Assembly (NCBI RefSeq): GCF_034313845.1
Contig: NZ_JAVIWN010000003.1
Origin: Actimicrobium sp034313845
GTDB lineage: Bacteria > Pseudomonadota > Gammaproteobacteria > Burkholderiales > Burkholderiaceae_D
DNA length: 64,000 bases
Strand: one strand, 5' to 3'
Shown: piece by piece, positions 44,240 through 53,022 of the stretch
How positions within the stretch are numbered: the stretch's first letter is position 1
Layout of the letters: every line of letters begins with the position of its first letter
The notes under the pieces: model-generated
The model's database searches: none
Told to the model about the DNA's origin: nothing
Seen by the model: only the letters and a program-made list of their open reading frames with translations
Made by a program: the position numbers and the translations under genes

Positions 44240-45271
44240 ATGAGACACGGTGATATTTCCAGCAGCAACGACAGCGTCGGCGTTGCAGTGGTCAACTACA
44301 AGATGCCCCGCCTGCACACCCGTGCCGAGGTACTCGACAATGCTCGCAAGATTGGCGAGATGCTGGTCGGTATGAAAACCGGCTTGCCCGGCATGGACCT
44401 GGTGATTTTCCCGGAATACTCGACCCACGGCATCATGTACGACGCGCAAGAGATGTATGACACTGCGTCCACCATCCCCGGCCCGGAGACCGATGTCTTC
44501 GCCGCTGCCTGCATCAAGGCCAATGTCTGGGGCGTGTTCTCGATCACCGGCGAACAGCACGAAGAGCGCCCGAACAAGGCCCCGTACAACACGCTGATCC
44601 TGATGAACAACAAGGGCGAGATCGTGCAGAAGTACCGCAAGATCATGCCGTGGACGCCGATCGAAGGCTGGTATCCGGGCGACACGACCTATGTCAGCGA
44701 CGGCCCGAAAGGCCTGAAGATCAGCCTGATCATTTGCGACGACGGCAACTACCCCGAAATCTGGCGCGACTGTTCGATGAAAGGTGCCGAGCTGATCGTG
44801 CGCTGCCAGGGCTACATGTATCCGTCGAAAGAGCAGCAGGTGCTGGTCTCGAAGGCGATGGCGTTCATGAACAACGTCTATGTGGCCGTGGCCAACGCGA
44901 CGGGTTTCGATGGCGTGTATTCGTACTTCGGTCATTCGGCACTGGTCGGCTACGACGGTCGCACGCTGGGCGAATGCGGTACCGAAGAAATGGGCATCAA
45001 CTACGCCGAACTGTCGGTCAGCAGCATCCGCGATGCGCGCCGCAACTGGCAATCACAGAACCATTTGTACAAGCTGCTGCACCGTGGTTACACCGGCACC
45101 ATCAATTCCGGCGAAGACCCGGCAGGCAAGGCCGATTGCCCGTTCGATTTCTACAAGACCTGGGTCAACAATCCGCAAGCTGCGCGGGCGCAATCGGAAG
45201 CACTGACGCGGTCGACGGCTGGCACACCGGAATGCCCGATCGACGGAATTCCGAACACCCCGAACACCTGA
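44240..45271 (+). CDS. amiE: Aliphatic amidase
   Basis: AmiE hydrolyses short aliphatic amides such as acetamide and propionamide to the acid and ammonia. The 343-residue protein opens MRHGDISSSNDSVGVAVVNYKMPRLHT, nearly the Pseudomonas AmiE N-terminus. The nitrilase-superfamily triad is at the same positions: Glu59 (FPEYS), Lys134 (KYRKIMPW) and Cys166 (IICDDGNYPE). The start at 44240 follows AAGGAG. Its place after an amide-type ABC transporter and before fmdA gives the operon two different amidases. Confidence 0.96.
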   Translation: MRHGDISSSNDSVGVAVVNYKMPRLHTRAEVLDNARKIGEMLVGMKTGLPGMDLVIFPEYSTHGIMYDAQEMYDTASTIPGPETDVFAAACIKANVWGVFSITGEQHEERPNKAPYNTLILMNNKGEIVQKYRKIMPWTPIEGWYPGDTTYVSDGPKGLKISLIICDDGNYPEIWRDCSMKGAELIVRCQGYMYPSKEQQVLVSKAMAFMNNVYVAVANATGFDGVYSYFGHSALVGYDGRTLGECGTEEMGINYAELSVSSIRDARRNWQSQNHLYKLLHRGYTGTINSGEDPAGKADCPFDFYKTWVNNPQAARAQSEALTRSTAGTPECPIDGIPNTPNT

Positions 45272-45297
45272 TTTTTTTCTGCACAAGGAGAATCGCG

Positions 45298-45552
45298 ATG
45301 ATTGGCTTCATGCACTACAACAAATTCGGCACCGCCGGATTCACCGACAGCGGCAAGGCGCGCTGTGCGTCTTCGGCGCAAACCTGCCCGGTCTGCCTGC
45401 TCTCGTTCACGGCATCCGGCGGCGTGCTGCCGGACGGTACCGTGCTGCAGCAGGACGAGTGGGTCAAGCTGGTGTGCACCACGATCAAGGATGACACCGT
45501 CAGTGGCGGTTATCAGGCCGGCTGCTTTGCAGGCGCGTTTCCTTCCTCCTGA
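45298..45552 (+). CDS. Small Cys-containing protein of the amide operon, unknown function
   Basis: This 84-residue protein starts MIGFMHYNKFGTAGFTDSGKARCASSAQTCPVCLLSF, with five cysteines overall: C23, a CPVC motif at about 30-33, and two further singles in VKLVCTTIKDD and YQAGCFAGAF. An AAGGAG ribosome site lies nine bases before the ATG, and the gene is tightly packed between amiE (26-base gap) and fmdA (46-base gap). It has no signal peptide or membrane segment. The ribosome site, spacing and sensible composition support a real gene. I do not recognise a family; a metal- or redox-linked accessory role is only a guess. Confidence 0.72.
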   Translation: MIGFMHYNKFGTAGFTDSGKARCASSAQTCPVCLLSFTASGGVLPDGTVLQQDEWVKLVCTTIKDDTVSGGYQAGCFAGAFPSS

Positions 45553-45598
45553 TTCGTCTTCCTGATTCCCATTTTTTGTTACCCAACAAGGAGCAACC

Positions 45599-46780
45599 AT
45601 GCAGCACTTCACCATCAAACCGGGCGTCCCACTGGCCGAGCAACCTGAACTGGGTCACAACCGCTGGCATCCGGATATTCCATTCCTGTCGCGCGTCAAA
45701 CCGGGTGAAGAAATCATCATTGAATCACTCGACTTCCTTGATGCCCAGATTCATGACAACGACGATGTCGCCGATGTCCGCGATGTCGACCTGACCCGCG
45801 CCCATCCGCTGACCGGTCCGTTCTATATCGAAGGTGCCGAACCGGGCGACTTGCTGGTGGTCGATCTGCTCGACATCAAACCGATCACGCCAGTGGGTTT
45901 TTCGGGCGTGTTTGCAAAGTCCAATGGCGGCGGTTTTCTGGCGGATTATTTTCCGGAGCCAGCCAAAGCGATCTGGGATTTGAAGGGCTTGTACGCGACC
46001 TCGCGCCATATCCCTGGTGTGCGCATTGCCGGACTGACCCATCCGGGTCTGATGGGTTGTCTGCCGTCGATGGATTTGCTCAATGAATGGAATCGTCGTG
46101 AAGCGCCACTGGCCAAACTCGGCCTGGCCAAACCACCGGATCCGAAGACGGCGGTCCTGCGTGGCGTGACCGGTTCGGCCTTTGATCGGATGGCCGCCGA
46201 AGCGGCGCGCACGGTGCCACCGCGCGAGCATGGCGGCAATACCGACATCAAGGATTTGTCTTCCGGCACACGGATTTTCTTCCCGGTCTATGTCAAGGGC
46301 GCAGGCTTTTCGATGGGCGACTTGCACTTCTCGCAGGGCGATGGCGAAATCGGTTTTTGCGGCGCGATCGAGATGGATGGCGCGACCCATGTGGCGTTCG
46401 ATCTGATCAAGGGCGGCATGGCCAAGTACGGCCTGACCGCACCGATTTTCTTGCCTAGCGTAGTCAAGCCACACTACAGCAAGTACATCACTTTCGAAGG
46501 CATCAGCGTCGAGAACGGCAAGAACTACTACCTCGATGCAACGGTAGCATATCGACAGGCTTGCCTGAAAGCGATCGATTACCTGACCCGCTTCGGCTAC
46601 ACCGGACCGCAAGCCTACATGTTGCTCACGGCCGCACCGGTCGAAGGTCGCATCGGCGGCATCGTCGATATTCCGAACTGTGCCTGCACGGTGTCGATCC
46701 CGACCGAGATTTTCGATCAGGACATCACGCCAAAAGGCATGCTCAACGACCTCGCCCACTGGGGTCGCAAGCAGCCGTAA
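45599..46780 (+). CDS. fmdA: Formamidase/acetamidase FmdA
   Basis: FmdA hydrolyses formamide, and less well acetamide, to ammonia. The 393-residue protein matches the FmdA/AmdA family (PF03069-type): HNRWHPDIPFLSRVKPGEEIIIESLDFLDAQIHDNDD at the N-terminus, GPFYIEGAEPGDLLVVDLLDI, and the metal-rich centre HGGNTDIKDLSSGTRIFFPVYVKGAGFSMGDLHFSQGDGEIG. AAGGAG precedes the ATG. This family is unrelated to AmiE, so the operon covers a wider amide range with two folds. Confidence 0.95.
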   Translation: MQHFTIKPGVPLAEQPELGHNRWHPDIPFLSRVKPGEEIIIESLDFLDAQIHDNDDVADVRDVDLTRAHPLTGPFYIEGAEPGDLLVVDLLDIKPITPVGFSGVFAKSNGGGFLADYFPEPAKAIWDLKGLYATSRHIPGVRIAGLTHPGLMGCLPSMDLLNEWNRREAPLAKLGLAKPPDPKTAVLRGVTGSAFDRMAAEAARTVPPREHGGNTDIKDLSSGTRIFFPVYVKGAGFSMGDLHFSQGDGEIGFCGAIEMDGATHVAFDLIKGGMAKYGLTAPIFLPSVVKPHYSKYITFEGISVENGKNYYLDATVAYRQACLKAIDYLTRFGYTGPQAYMLLTAAPVEGRIGGIVDIPNCACTVSIPTEIFDQDITPKGMLNDLAHWGRKQP

Positions 46781-46840
46781 CAGGTCCGTATTGCGGCGAG
46801 GTCGGTGACCTTGTCGCCTCATTTTTTCAAGGAAATCATC

Positions 46841-47140
46841 ATGCCGTTCTATGACATCCACTGCAGCGAATGCGAAGGCATTTTCGAGCGCATGCTCAAG
46901 GTCAGTGACCTGCATACCGAGATGGAATGCCCGTACTGCAAGCAGCAAACTATCGCGCGTCCGGCGTTGAATGCGTCGCGCGTCAGTCTGCAAGTTACCG
47001 ATACCTGGAAGCCACGCACCGGTGCGGAACGACTGGCCGGCAACGGCGTTGCCGGGCAGGGCACCAGCACGCGGCGGATTCGCAATAGCGTGCTGCATAA
47101 CTGCAAGGGGCATAGTTGCAGTATTTGTGAGTTGCCGTGA
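46841..47140 (+). CDS. fmdB: FmdB family zinc-ribbon protein
   Basis: This 99-residue protein has the FmdB zinc ribbon MPFYDIHCSECEGIFERMLKVSD...MECPYCKQQT (two Cys-x2-Cys pairs). The variable tail ends with a second Cys cluster (NCKGHSCSICELP). FmdB was named as a putative regulator of formamidase in Methylophilus. The start at 46841 is the family's usual MPFYD; an in-frame ATG at 46805 is rejected. It closes the amide operon. Confidence 0.92.
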   Translation: MPFYDIHCSECEGIFERMLKVSDLHTEMECPYCKQQTIARPALNASRVSLQVTDTWKPRTGAERLAGNGVAGQGTSTRRIRNSVLHNCKGHSCSICELP

Positions 47141-47333
47141 GGGGTGTCTTTTTTATCTGACAGAGGGGGGGGGTAGTCAGCCACGAAATTTGTTTGCCGC
47201 TCAGAGATGTATGTATTTCTCCAACTGAAGTGACGCCATCTTGATGCCTTGAAAAGTCCACCGGAATAACGCTCTTATACTCTTGGTTTCGCTGAGGCAG
47301 TTTTCTCTGCACGGCATCGGACGGAGCGAAATA

Positions 47334-48404
47334 ATGAGCAGCTCCACATCGGCAATCACTGCAACTGAGCAGGTTGATCGCCTCTTCAAAGAGATTAGCA
47401 ATTTGCTGGTGACGGCGCGGCACGAAGTGCGCAGGACAGTGAACGATGCGATGGTCCAGGCCTATTGGCAAATTGGTCGACTCATCGTACAAGAGGAACA
47501 AAGCGGTGCGGTGCGCGCAGCGTATGGCAAAGGTACTCTCGAGCTGCTGTCGCGCAGATTAACTGCGCAATTCGGCAAAGGCTATTCGTTGGCCAACCTT
47601 CGCAATTTTCGGCAATTTTTCCAGACTTATCGTGCTGATGAGATTCGCTACACGGCAGGTAGCGAATTGAGCTGGTCCCACTACCGTCTGCTGATGCGCA
47701 TAGAAAAAATCGAGGCGCGTCACTGGTATGCACAGGAAGCTATCGCGCAACACTGGAGTGTTGCGGCACTCGAGCGGCAAGTCAGTACGCTTTATTTTGA
47801 ACGACTGCTGTCGAGTCAGGACCAGAAGTCTGTCAAGACGGAGGCGGACCGACTGATAGCGTGCGATGCGTCAGCAGATCCGCGTGACTATATTCGTGAC
47901 CCTTACGTTCTTGAGTTCCTGGGCGCTAGCACACACGCGACTTTGTATGAAAAAGATCTGGAACAAGGATTACTGAACCAGTTGCAGCATTTTTTGCTGG
48001 AGTTGGGCAAAGGGTTTGCATTCGTGGCGCGCCAGAAGCATTTGCGTATTGAGAGTGAAGATTGCTTTGTCGATTTGGTTTTCTACAATTTTCTGTTGAG
48101 ATGCTTTGTACTCGTTGAGTTAAAAGTGGGCAAGCTTTCACATCAGGATGTGGGCCAAATGGACATGTATGTACGCGTTTGCGACCAGAAATTGCGCCAG
48201 CCGGGAGATAACCCAACGCTCGGACTGATACTTTGCTCGGAGCGTAACGATGCAGTGGCCCGCTATTCGTTGCTCGCTGATAGTCCGCAATTATTCGCTA
48301 GCCGATATCGTGCACTGCTTCCTACCGAAGAAGAGCTCCAGACCGAACTGCGTCGGGACCGTGCATTGATCGAGTCCAGAAAGGCGTTGAATGATGATGA
48401 TTGA
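47334..48404 (+). CDS. DUF1016 / YhcG-type PD-(D/E)XK nuclease domain protein
   Basis: This 356-residue protein has the N-terminal DUF1016 helical domain (NDAMVQAYWQIGRLIVQEEQSG...YGKGTLELLSRRLTAQFGKGYSLANLRNFRQFF) and a C-terminal nuclease core (RIESEDCFVDLVFYNFLLRCFVLVELKVGKLSHQDVGQMDMYV), where the D-x(n)-ELK residues fit a PD-(D/E)XK active site. The start at 47334 follows ACGGAG. Base composition is visibly less GC-rich than its neighbours and it stands alone, suggesting transfer. Such genes occur in defence islands, but no partner is seen here. Confidence 0.9.
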   Translation: MSSSTSAITATEQVDRLFKEISNLLVTARHEVRRTVNDAMVQAYWQIGRLIVQEEQSGAVRAAYGKGTLELLSRRLTAQFGKGYSLANLRNFRQFFQTYRADEIRYTAGSELSWSHYRLLMRIEKIEARHWYAQEAIAQHWSVAALERQVSTLYFERLLSSQDQKSVKTEADRLIACDASADPRDYIRDPYVLEFLGASTHATLYEKDLEQGLLNQLQHFLLELGKGFAFVARQKHLRIESEDCFVDLVFYNFLLRCFVLVELKVGKLSHQDVGQMDMYVRVCDQKLRQPGDNPTLGLILCSERNDAVARYSLLADSPQLFASRYRALLPTEEELQTELRRDRALIESRKALNDDD

Positions 48405-48466
48405 GGACTATGCGTAACCGCTAAAGCACTCTGCATAAAAGCAACGAATAGCGGACGCAAATTGTG

Positions 48467-48946
48467 TCAGCTCCTGTGCCTGCGCCCCCACCACACATGC
48501 ACTGGTAATGCCGCTACAAAGCCAATCCCGATGATCCAGTGCACCCACGACCACAGCGGTCGCGATACCTCGCCAGCGACGTAATACAACCCATACCCGG
48601 TCAGCACCAGCAAGGCCGTCATCACCATCATGCTCCAGCCCGAACTGCGGTTGCGCCGCGCCCGCAGGCCACGTCGGATGTGGTTGTTGAGCAGGCTGCC
48701 GAGCAGGAACAGCATCACCATCGCGACAGCACCATGCAGCTTCATCGACCACGGTTCGAGCGGACTGACTGATTCACCGAACTCGGTGACTGGCCGCAGA
48801 AAAAAATGCGCGGCCAGCCACAACAATCCGCTCAGGGTCAGCAGCACGATCGTCAGATAAACGGCGCGACGCTGCCAGCGTTCCATCGGCATGGGCGTGG
48901 CGATGCTGCGCGACGGATGATGCAAGGTGGCTTTGGGAGGGCGCAT
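48467..48946 (-). CDS. Four-helix membrane protein, cytochrome b561/DUF4405-like
   Basis: This 159-residue protein has four membrane segments and histidines positioned for haem b ligation: KLHGAVAMVMLFLLG in helix 2, and SWVHWIIGIGFVAALPVHVWWG in helix 4. It is the last gene of the five-gene leftward cluster, three bases after apbE. It could pass electrons across the inner membrane to the flavinylated protein encoded upstream. Family assignment is from topology and histidine pattern only. Confidence 0.75.
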   Translation of the reverse strand: MRPPKATLHHPSRSIATPMPMERWQRRAVYLTIVLLTLSGLLWLAAHFFLRPVTEFGESVSPLEPWSMKLHGAVAMVMLFLLGSLLNNHIRRGLRARRNRSSGWSMMVMTALLVLTGYGLYYVAGEVSRPLWSWVHWIIGIGFVAALPVHVWWGRRHRS

Positions 48947-48949
48947 TGG

Positions 48950-49777
48950 TCAGAGTAGAAAAGCCTGCGCGTCATGACGCGCCAGTGAGGGATGCCGGAC
49001 ATCACCGCTGGCCATGACCACCTTGGTCAGCGCGTCGGCGTGCAAACAATCGGCTGCCTGCACGGTCACACTGTGACGCGTGTCGATCGCCTCACCGCTG
49101 CGGCCATCGACCAGCGCGCTAACGTGTCGCGATCCGATTTGCCTGGCCGAAAAATAGGTGGCCGAGGTGGCCAGTGCGGCCTCCGTCAGGTCGATCGTGA
49201 CCGTGCTTCCGGTGAGGGAGATCGGGTCGCGGATCGCGATCGCAAACGGCGTCGTGCCGAGCACGCGCACATCGCCACCGGCATTGACGCAGGCCGAGGT
49301 GATGCCGGCTTGCTGCAAGGCGGCGATGGCCACATCGACCGCATAACCCTTTGCGATTCCGCCGAGGTCAATGAGCACATCGCGTGTTTTGCGCAGGCAG
49401 CCATCGGCCTCCAGCAGCAATCCGCAATCGGCTGCGGAGTAAGTTGGCAAGGGCTGTGGGGGGGACGGCAAATACGCCCATCGCGCCAGTTGGGTCGCAC
49501 AGCTGATATTGAAGAAGGCGTCGCTGTCGGCATGCAGTTGCAGCGCGCAGGCAATGACGCGTGCCGTGTGGGCATCGATCGCAACAGGCACACCGACCGG
49601 CGCACGATTGAGGCGGCTGACATCGCTATCGGCATCATGAAAACTCATCAGCCGGTGCACCGTGGCGATACGATCAAACGCGGCTGCGAACGCCGCTGCC
49701 AGTTGGCGTGGTTCGAGCTCATCGGCGATCCGGATATCGACCAGCGTGCCCAGCCACGGTTGCGCACGGCACTTCAT
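48950..49777 (-). CDS. apbE: FAD:protein FMN transferase (ApbE)
   Basis: ApbE links FMN covalently to threonine in target proteins using FAD. The 275-residue protein shows family motifs RLMSFHDADSDVSRLNRA, VLIDLGGIAKGYAVDVAIAAL, VNAGGDVRVLG and the metal/FAD region ATSATYFSARQ...DGRSGEAIDTRHSVTVQA. The mature enzyme normally works in the periplasm, but the start at 49777 (MKCRAQPWLGTLVDIRI) shows no clear signal peptide. It overlaps the FMN-binding gene by four bases, so substrate and modifier are co-translated. Confidence 0.92.
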   Translation of the reverse strand: MKCRAQPWLGTLVDIRIADELEPRQLAAAFAAAFDRIATVHRLMSFHDADSDVSRLNRAPVGVPVAIDAHTARVIACALQLHADSDAFFNISCATQLARWAYLPSPPQPLPTYSAADCGLLLEADGCLRKTRDVLIDLGGIAKGYAVDVAIAALQQAGITSACVNAGGDVRVLGTTPFAIAIRDPISLTGSTVTIDLTEAALATSATYFSARQIGSRHVSALVDGRSGEAIDTRHSVTVQAADCLHADALTKVVMASGDVRHPSLARHDAQAFLL

Positions 49778-50313
49778 TTTTTGAGGGCGACCTGTACGAC
49801 CGCAGCGATGCGGCGCACGCCATCGGTGACGTGATTCGATGAGAGCGTTGCGCCACTGATGTTGCTGATGCCTTCGCCGATCGTCAGGCCAGATTGCGCC
49901 GACTTGCCGACGAATTGCTTGCGCCAGGCCGGACTGCGGATTTCAAAGCCGTGACTTTCGCGGTAGGTCAGGATCTCGATTTGTCGCACCGTGGCATCGG
50001 GGTTCAGTGCCACTGCATACGAAATCAGTTCGTATTTGCCGATCACGTCATCGAGCACGACATAGCCCAGTAGCATCTCGCCACGCCATGCCGACATGAC
50101 ACGCCATTGCACCGAGCGTGCCGGCAGACCGGCCAGTTGTTGCACCTCGCGCATTTGTGCCGCGCTCAGCTCCAGCGGCTGCGCCTTGAACGCCGTGGCG
50201 TCGGCGAACAGGACCTGCCGGGCTTCTTCTGCCGTCAGGTATTGCGTGGCGAAAGCGCTGCCGCTGGCCAGTAACGTACAGCCAAGCAGCACACTCCCGG
50301 TCGCGTGGTTCAA
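49774..50313 (-). CDS. Exported FMN-binding domain protein (ApbE substrate)
   Basis: This 179-residue protein has a signal peptide (NHATGSVLLGCTLLASGSAFATQ) and a C-terminal FMN_bind domain. The flavinylation motif SGATLSSNHV places the acceptor at Thr156. It resembles the extracytoplasmic flavin carriers of RnfG/NqrC/NosR type. Genes on both sides overlap it by four bases (apbE and the porin-like gene). It probably receives electrons from the haem-b protein and passes them to a periplasmic or outer acceptor. Confidence 0.88.
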   Translation of the reverse strand: MNHATGSVLLGCTLLASGSAFATQYLTAEEARQVLFADATAFKAQPLELSAAQMREVQQLAGLPARSVQWRVMSAWRGEMLLGYVVLDDVIGKYELISYAVALNPDATVRQIEILTYRESHGFEIRSPAWRKQFVGKSAQSGLTIGEGISNISGATLSSNHVTDGVRRIAAVVQVALKK

Positions 50314-51593
50314 AACGCGTAACCCATGCCGAGGTTGAGGCGGTCGCGGGTCGGGTCGGTCTGGAATTTCTGGTAGTCGGCTTTGAGCACGACGCCTTCA
50401 CCGACGCGCAAGTTGGCTCCGGCGGTGGCGACTTTTTCAGTTGGCCCTGCCGCGACACCGACGCCTTGGGCTTGTCCGGCATAACTGTGTGCGGTGTTGA
50501 ATTGCTCGTAACGGATGAACGGCGAGAAGGCGTAGTCCGATGATTTCCAGGCCTGATAAGCCGCTTGCAGATACCAGCCATCGAATGCCGACGGCACCGG
50601 CGTCGGATTGCCGGAGAAGGTCGCATTGAGTGTACCGGTTTGGCTGATCGTGCCGCGCGCAATCACGCCCGCCAGATCCCATTTTCCGGGGGTGTAGCGG
50701 GCATGCACATCCCACAAGATCACGCGTGAATTGGGTGCCGCAAAATTGGCGGCCCCCTGCGCGACTTCGCCGCTGAAGACGTAGCCGCCCAGCAGCAGGC
50801 CCGGTACACCGCGCCAGTTCAGTGCGGCATGGCCGCTGAGGTTGCGCGACTTGGCCAACTGGCCTTCCTGATGGATGCTGGCCAAGGGCGATTCGCGTCC
50901 TTCTGCGGCAGCAGCGTCCCACTTGCCCAGATCGAATCCGGTGGTCAGACCGAGGTCCCAGCTCAGGCCGTTGTCCAGCGTTGACGACAGGCCGATACCG
51001 GCTTCGCGCCAGGTCGACGGGATGATGGCCGTCTCGACGAAATTGCGTTCGACGCCGTAATACGCGGTCGGCTCGTGGTTGGTATTGAGCAGGCCGGTCG
51101 GCATCAGGAACAGGCCGACCTTGGCGCGCAAACCATTGTCGAATTCGCGTTCGATGTAGAGCTGTTCAACTTCGGATTCGCCCTTGTCGGTGGCCGAGGT
51201 GACGGCGTGTTCCCATTCGAATTCGGTGACCAGCTTGGTCTTTGCATCGAAGCGGTGCTGGATGCCGATGACTGCGCGCCGGACATCGGTCTGGGCGGCG
51301 CTGGCATCTTTGGTCGGACGGTTGTAATTGACTTCGCCATAGCCGGACAGGACGGTTTGTGGTTCGCTGCGCAGGCTGACCTCGCTTGTGTTTACGGGCG
51401 CTGGCTCAGCCAGTTGGCGGGCTTCGACGGCGTCGCTTTTCTTGCGGGTCGCGGCTAGTTCAGCCTTGACCTGCTCCAGTTCGGCCGCGAGCTTGTCGAG
51501 GCGTTGCATCAGATCAGCTTCACTGGCATGCGCCAGCATTGGAAGGGTACAGAAGGCGAGCGCGACAGCGCGGGCAGCAGGATTGCGTTTCAT
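50310..51593 (-). CDS. Outer-membrane porin-like protein with coiled-coil N-terminus
   Basis: This 427-residue protein has a signal peptide (ARAVALAFCTLPMLAHA), a short coiled coil (SEADLMQRLDKLAAELEQVKAELAATRKKSDA) typical of phosphate-selective and related porins, then a beta-barrel with alternating hydrophobic strands. It ends in Phe (LNLGMGYAF), the outer-membrane sorting signal. The substrate is unknown; in this context an iron or other metal chelate is plausible. Confidence 0.85.
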   Translation of the reverse strand: MKRNPAARAVALAFCTLPMLAHASEADLMQRLDKLAAELEQVKAELAATRKKSDAVEARQLAEPAPVNTSEVSLRSEPQTVLSGYGEVNYNRPTKDASAAQTDVRRAVIGIQHRFDAKTKLVTEFEWEHAVTSATDKGESEVEQLYIEREFDNGLRAKVGLFLMPTGLLNTNHEPTAYYGVERNFVETAIIPSTWREAGIGLSSTLDNGLSWDLGLTTGFDLGKWDAAAAEGRESPLASIHQEGQLAKSRNLSGHAALNWRGVPGLLLGGYVFSGEVAQGAANFAAPNSRVILWDVHARYTPGKWDLAGVIARGTISQTGTLNATFSGNPTPVPSAFDGWYLQAAYQAWKSSDYAFSPFIRYEQFNTAHSYAGQAQGVGVAAGPTEKVATAGANLRVGEGVVLKADYQKFQTDPTRDRLNLGMGYAF

Positions 51594-51608
51594 GGTGTGG
51601 ATGGAAAG

Positions 51609-52862
51609 TTAAGGGGTGATTTGATAACCATCGTTGAGCGTGCCGAGAAAGGCGATCACGTCGTCGATTTCCTGCGCCGACAAGGCCGGGGCCATGCCGG
51701 GCAGGCGGTTGTACGGCACTTCGGTGGTGTTGACATTTTTTTTGTAGGCGGCCGGCAGATCGTCGAACTTGTCGATGCTGCCGTCGGCGGCACGCGGATA
51801 CCATTCCTCCGGATTGGTATCGCGCCGGACATAAAAGCCGAGCACGTCGCGCAAATTAGTGAACCGGCCATTATGGAAAAACACTTTACGGGTCGTGACG
51901 TTGCGCAAGCTCGGCACCTTGAAGGCACCGCATAGATCGGTGCGACTGCTCAGGTCACTGCGGAGTGGGCCGCACAGGCCGAGGTCGAAATAGGCCGGGT
52001 CGGCATTGGCTGGAATGGCCGGATTGCGCGGTACACCGATGTTGTCGTAGCTGAAATCGGTGAACAGCGGCGGGCTGCCATCGGTGCCTCGCGCGCTGAC
52101 ATGGCAGGCGGCGCAGTTGCCCTTGGCGGGATTGTTGAACAGCGCCAGCCCGCGCAACTCGGTACTGTTGAGCGCGACTTTGCCGGCCAGGAACTGGTCG
52201 TATTTGGCGTCGAACGGGAAGAACTCGTGGTCCTCTTTCTGGTATTGCTGCAACGCGAAACCGATGCGATCGACTGTCTGTTCGGGGGCACTCAGGATGT
52301 CGCTCCCAAATACCTGGCGGAATTCTTCGACATAGGTTGCCTTGGCAAGACGGTCCGTCAGATCGACGGCGCTGATGTTGGCCATTTCATGCGCGGCCAG
52401 CAACGGCACGCGAGCCTGCTCGGTCAGCGTCGCGGCACTGCCGTCCCGATTGAAACCGGCGGTCGGCGTGCCATCTTTGGCAAAGAAGAAAGACGGCAGC
52501 AAGTTCAGATAACGTAACGACGGGACGGCGCGCGTGCCCGGCATTTGCTGATTGGTACCGCCGAGTTGCACCGACAGGTCGTTCGATTGCGCATGGGCGT
52601 TGGCCTGATTATGGCAAGTGGCGCAAGCCATCTGGCCGGACGCCGACAACGACGTATCGCTGAAGATTTTCTGGCCCAGCAGCGCTGCCGCACTGAGAGT
52701 CATCGTCGAGGGAGACGCCACTGCGGGAGTCATTGCGGTGTTACTGCTGCCGCCTCCGCCGCAGCCAGACAGAATCAGCAAACTGAACAGCACGATGCGG
52801 GTGTTGCTCAGCAGCGGGACATGTCGGGCGATGGATGATCGGCAGGAAGTACTTGATGGCAT
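51609..52862 (-). CDS. Di-haem cytochrome c peroxidase/MauG-family lipoprotein
   Basis: This 417-residue protein has a lipoprotein signal (LFSLLILSGCGGGGSS) and two c-type haem sites, CATCH (about residue 80) and CAACH (about 255), in the CcpA/MauG arrangement. The mid-region LPGMAPALSAQEIDDVIAFLGTL closes the second domain. It may reduce peroxide or oxidise a periplasmic substrate. It is the first gene of the leftward cluster, just downstream of the Fur-box-like site. Confidence 0.88.
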   Translation of the reverse strand: MPSSTSCRSSIARHVPLLSNTRIVLFSLLILSGCGGGGSSNTAMTPAVASPSTMTLSAAALLGQKIFSDTSLSASGQMACATCHNQANAHAQSNDLSVQLGGTNQQMPGTRAVPSLRYLNLLPSFFFAKDGTPTAGFNRDGSAATLTEQARVPLLAAHEMANISAVDLTDRLAKATYVEEFRQVFGSDILSAPEQTVDRIGFALQQYQKEDHEFFPFDAKYDQFLAGKVALNSTELRGLALFNNPAKGNCAACHVSARGTDGSPPLFTDFSYDNIGVPRNPAIPANADPAYFDLGLCGPLRSDLSSRTDLCGAFKVPSLRNVTTRKVFFHNGRFTNLRDVLGFYVRRDTNPEEWYPRAADGSIDKFDDLPAAYKKNVNTTEVPYNRLPGMAPALSAQEIDDVIAFLGTLNDGYQITP

Positions 52863-52907
52863 GGGAATAGGTGGGGCAACACTACTGATCGGGCTGGATT
52901 TTCCTCC

Positions 52908-52926
52908 AATGAGAATGATTCTAATT
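52908..52926. promoter_or_regulatory. Fur-box-like site upstream of the di-haem peroxidase cluster
   Basis: AATGAGAATGATTCTAATT is a 19-base dyad, with eight of nine symmetric positions matched, and it agrees closely with the Fur consensus GATAATGATAATCATTATC. It lies 45 bases upstream of the cluster's first start codon, where it would overlap the promoter. Iron-responsive repression of the five genes follows by inference. Confidence 0.75.
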
Positions 52927-53022
52927 TAGATAGGGGGTTTCAACAAGCCCCGTCGACCTGTTTGCCATGTTTTGATAGGGTGGATGTGTCAGTGTGTCCT
53001 TCTCACCACCGGCCGGATCAGC

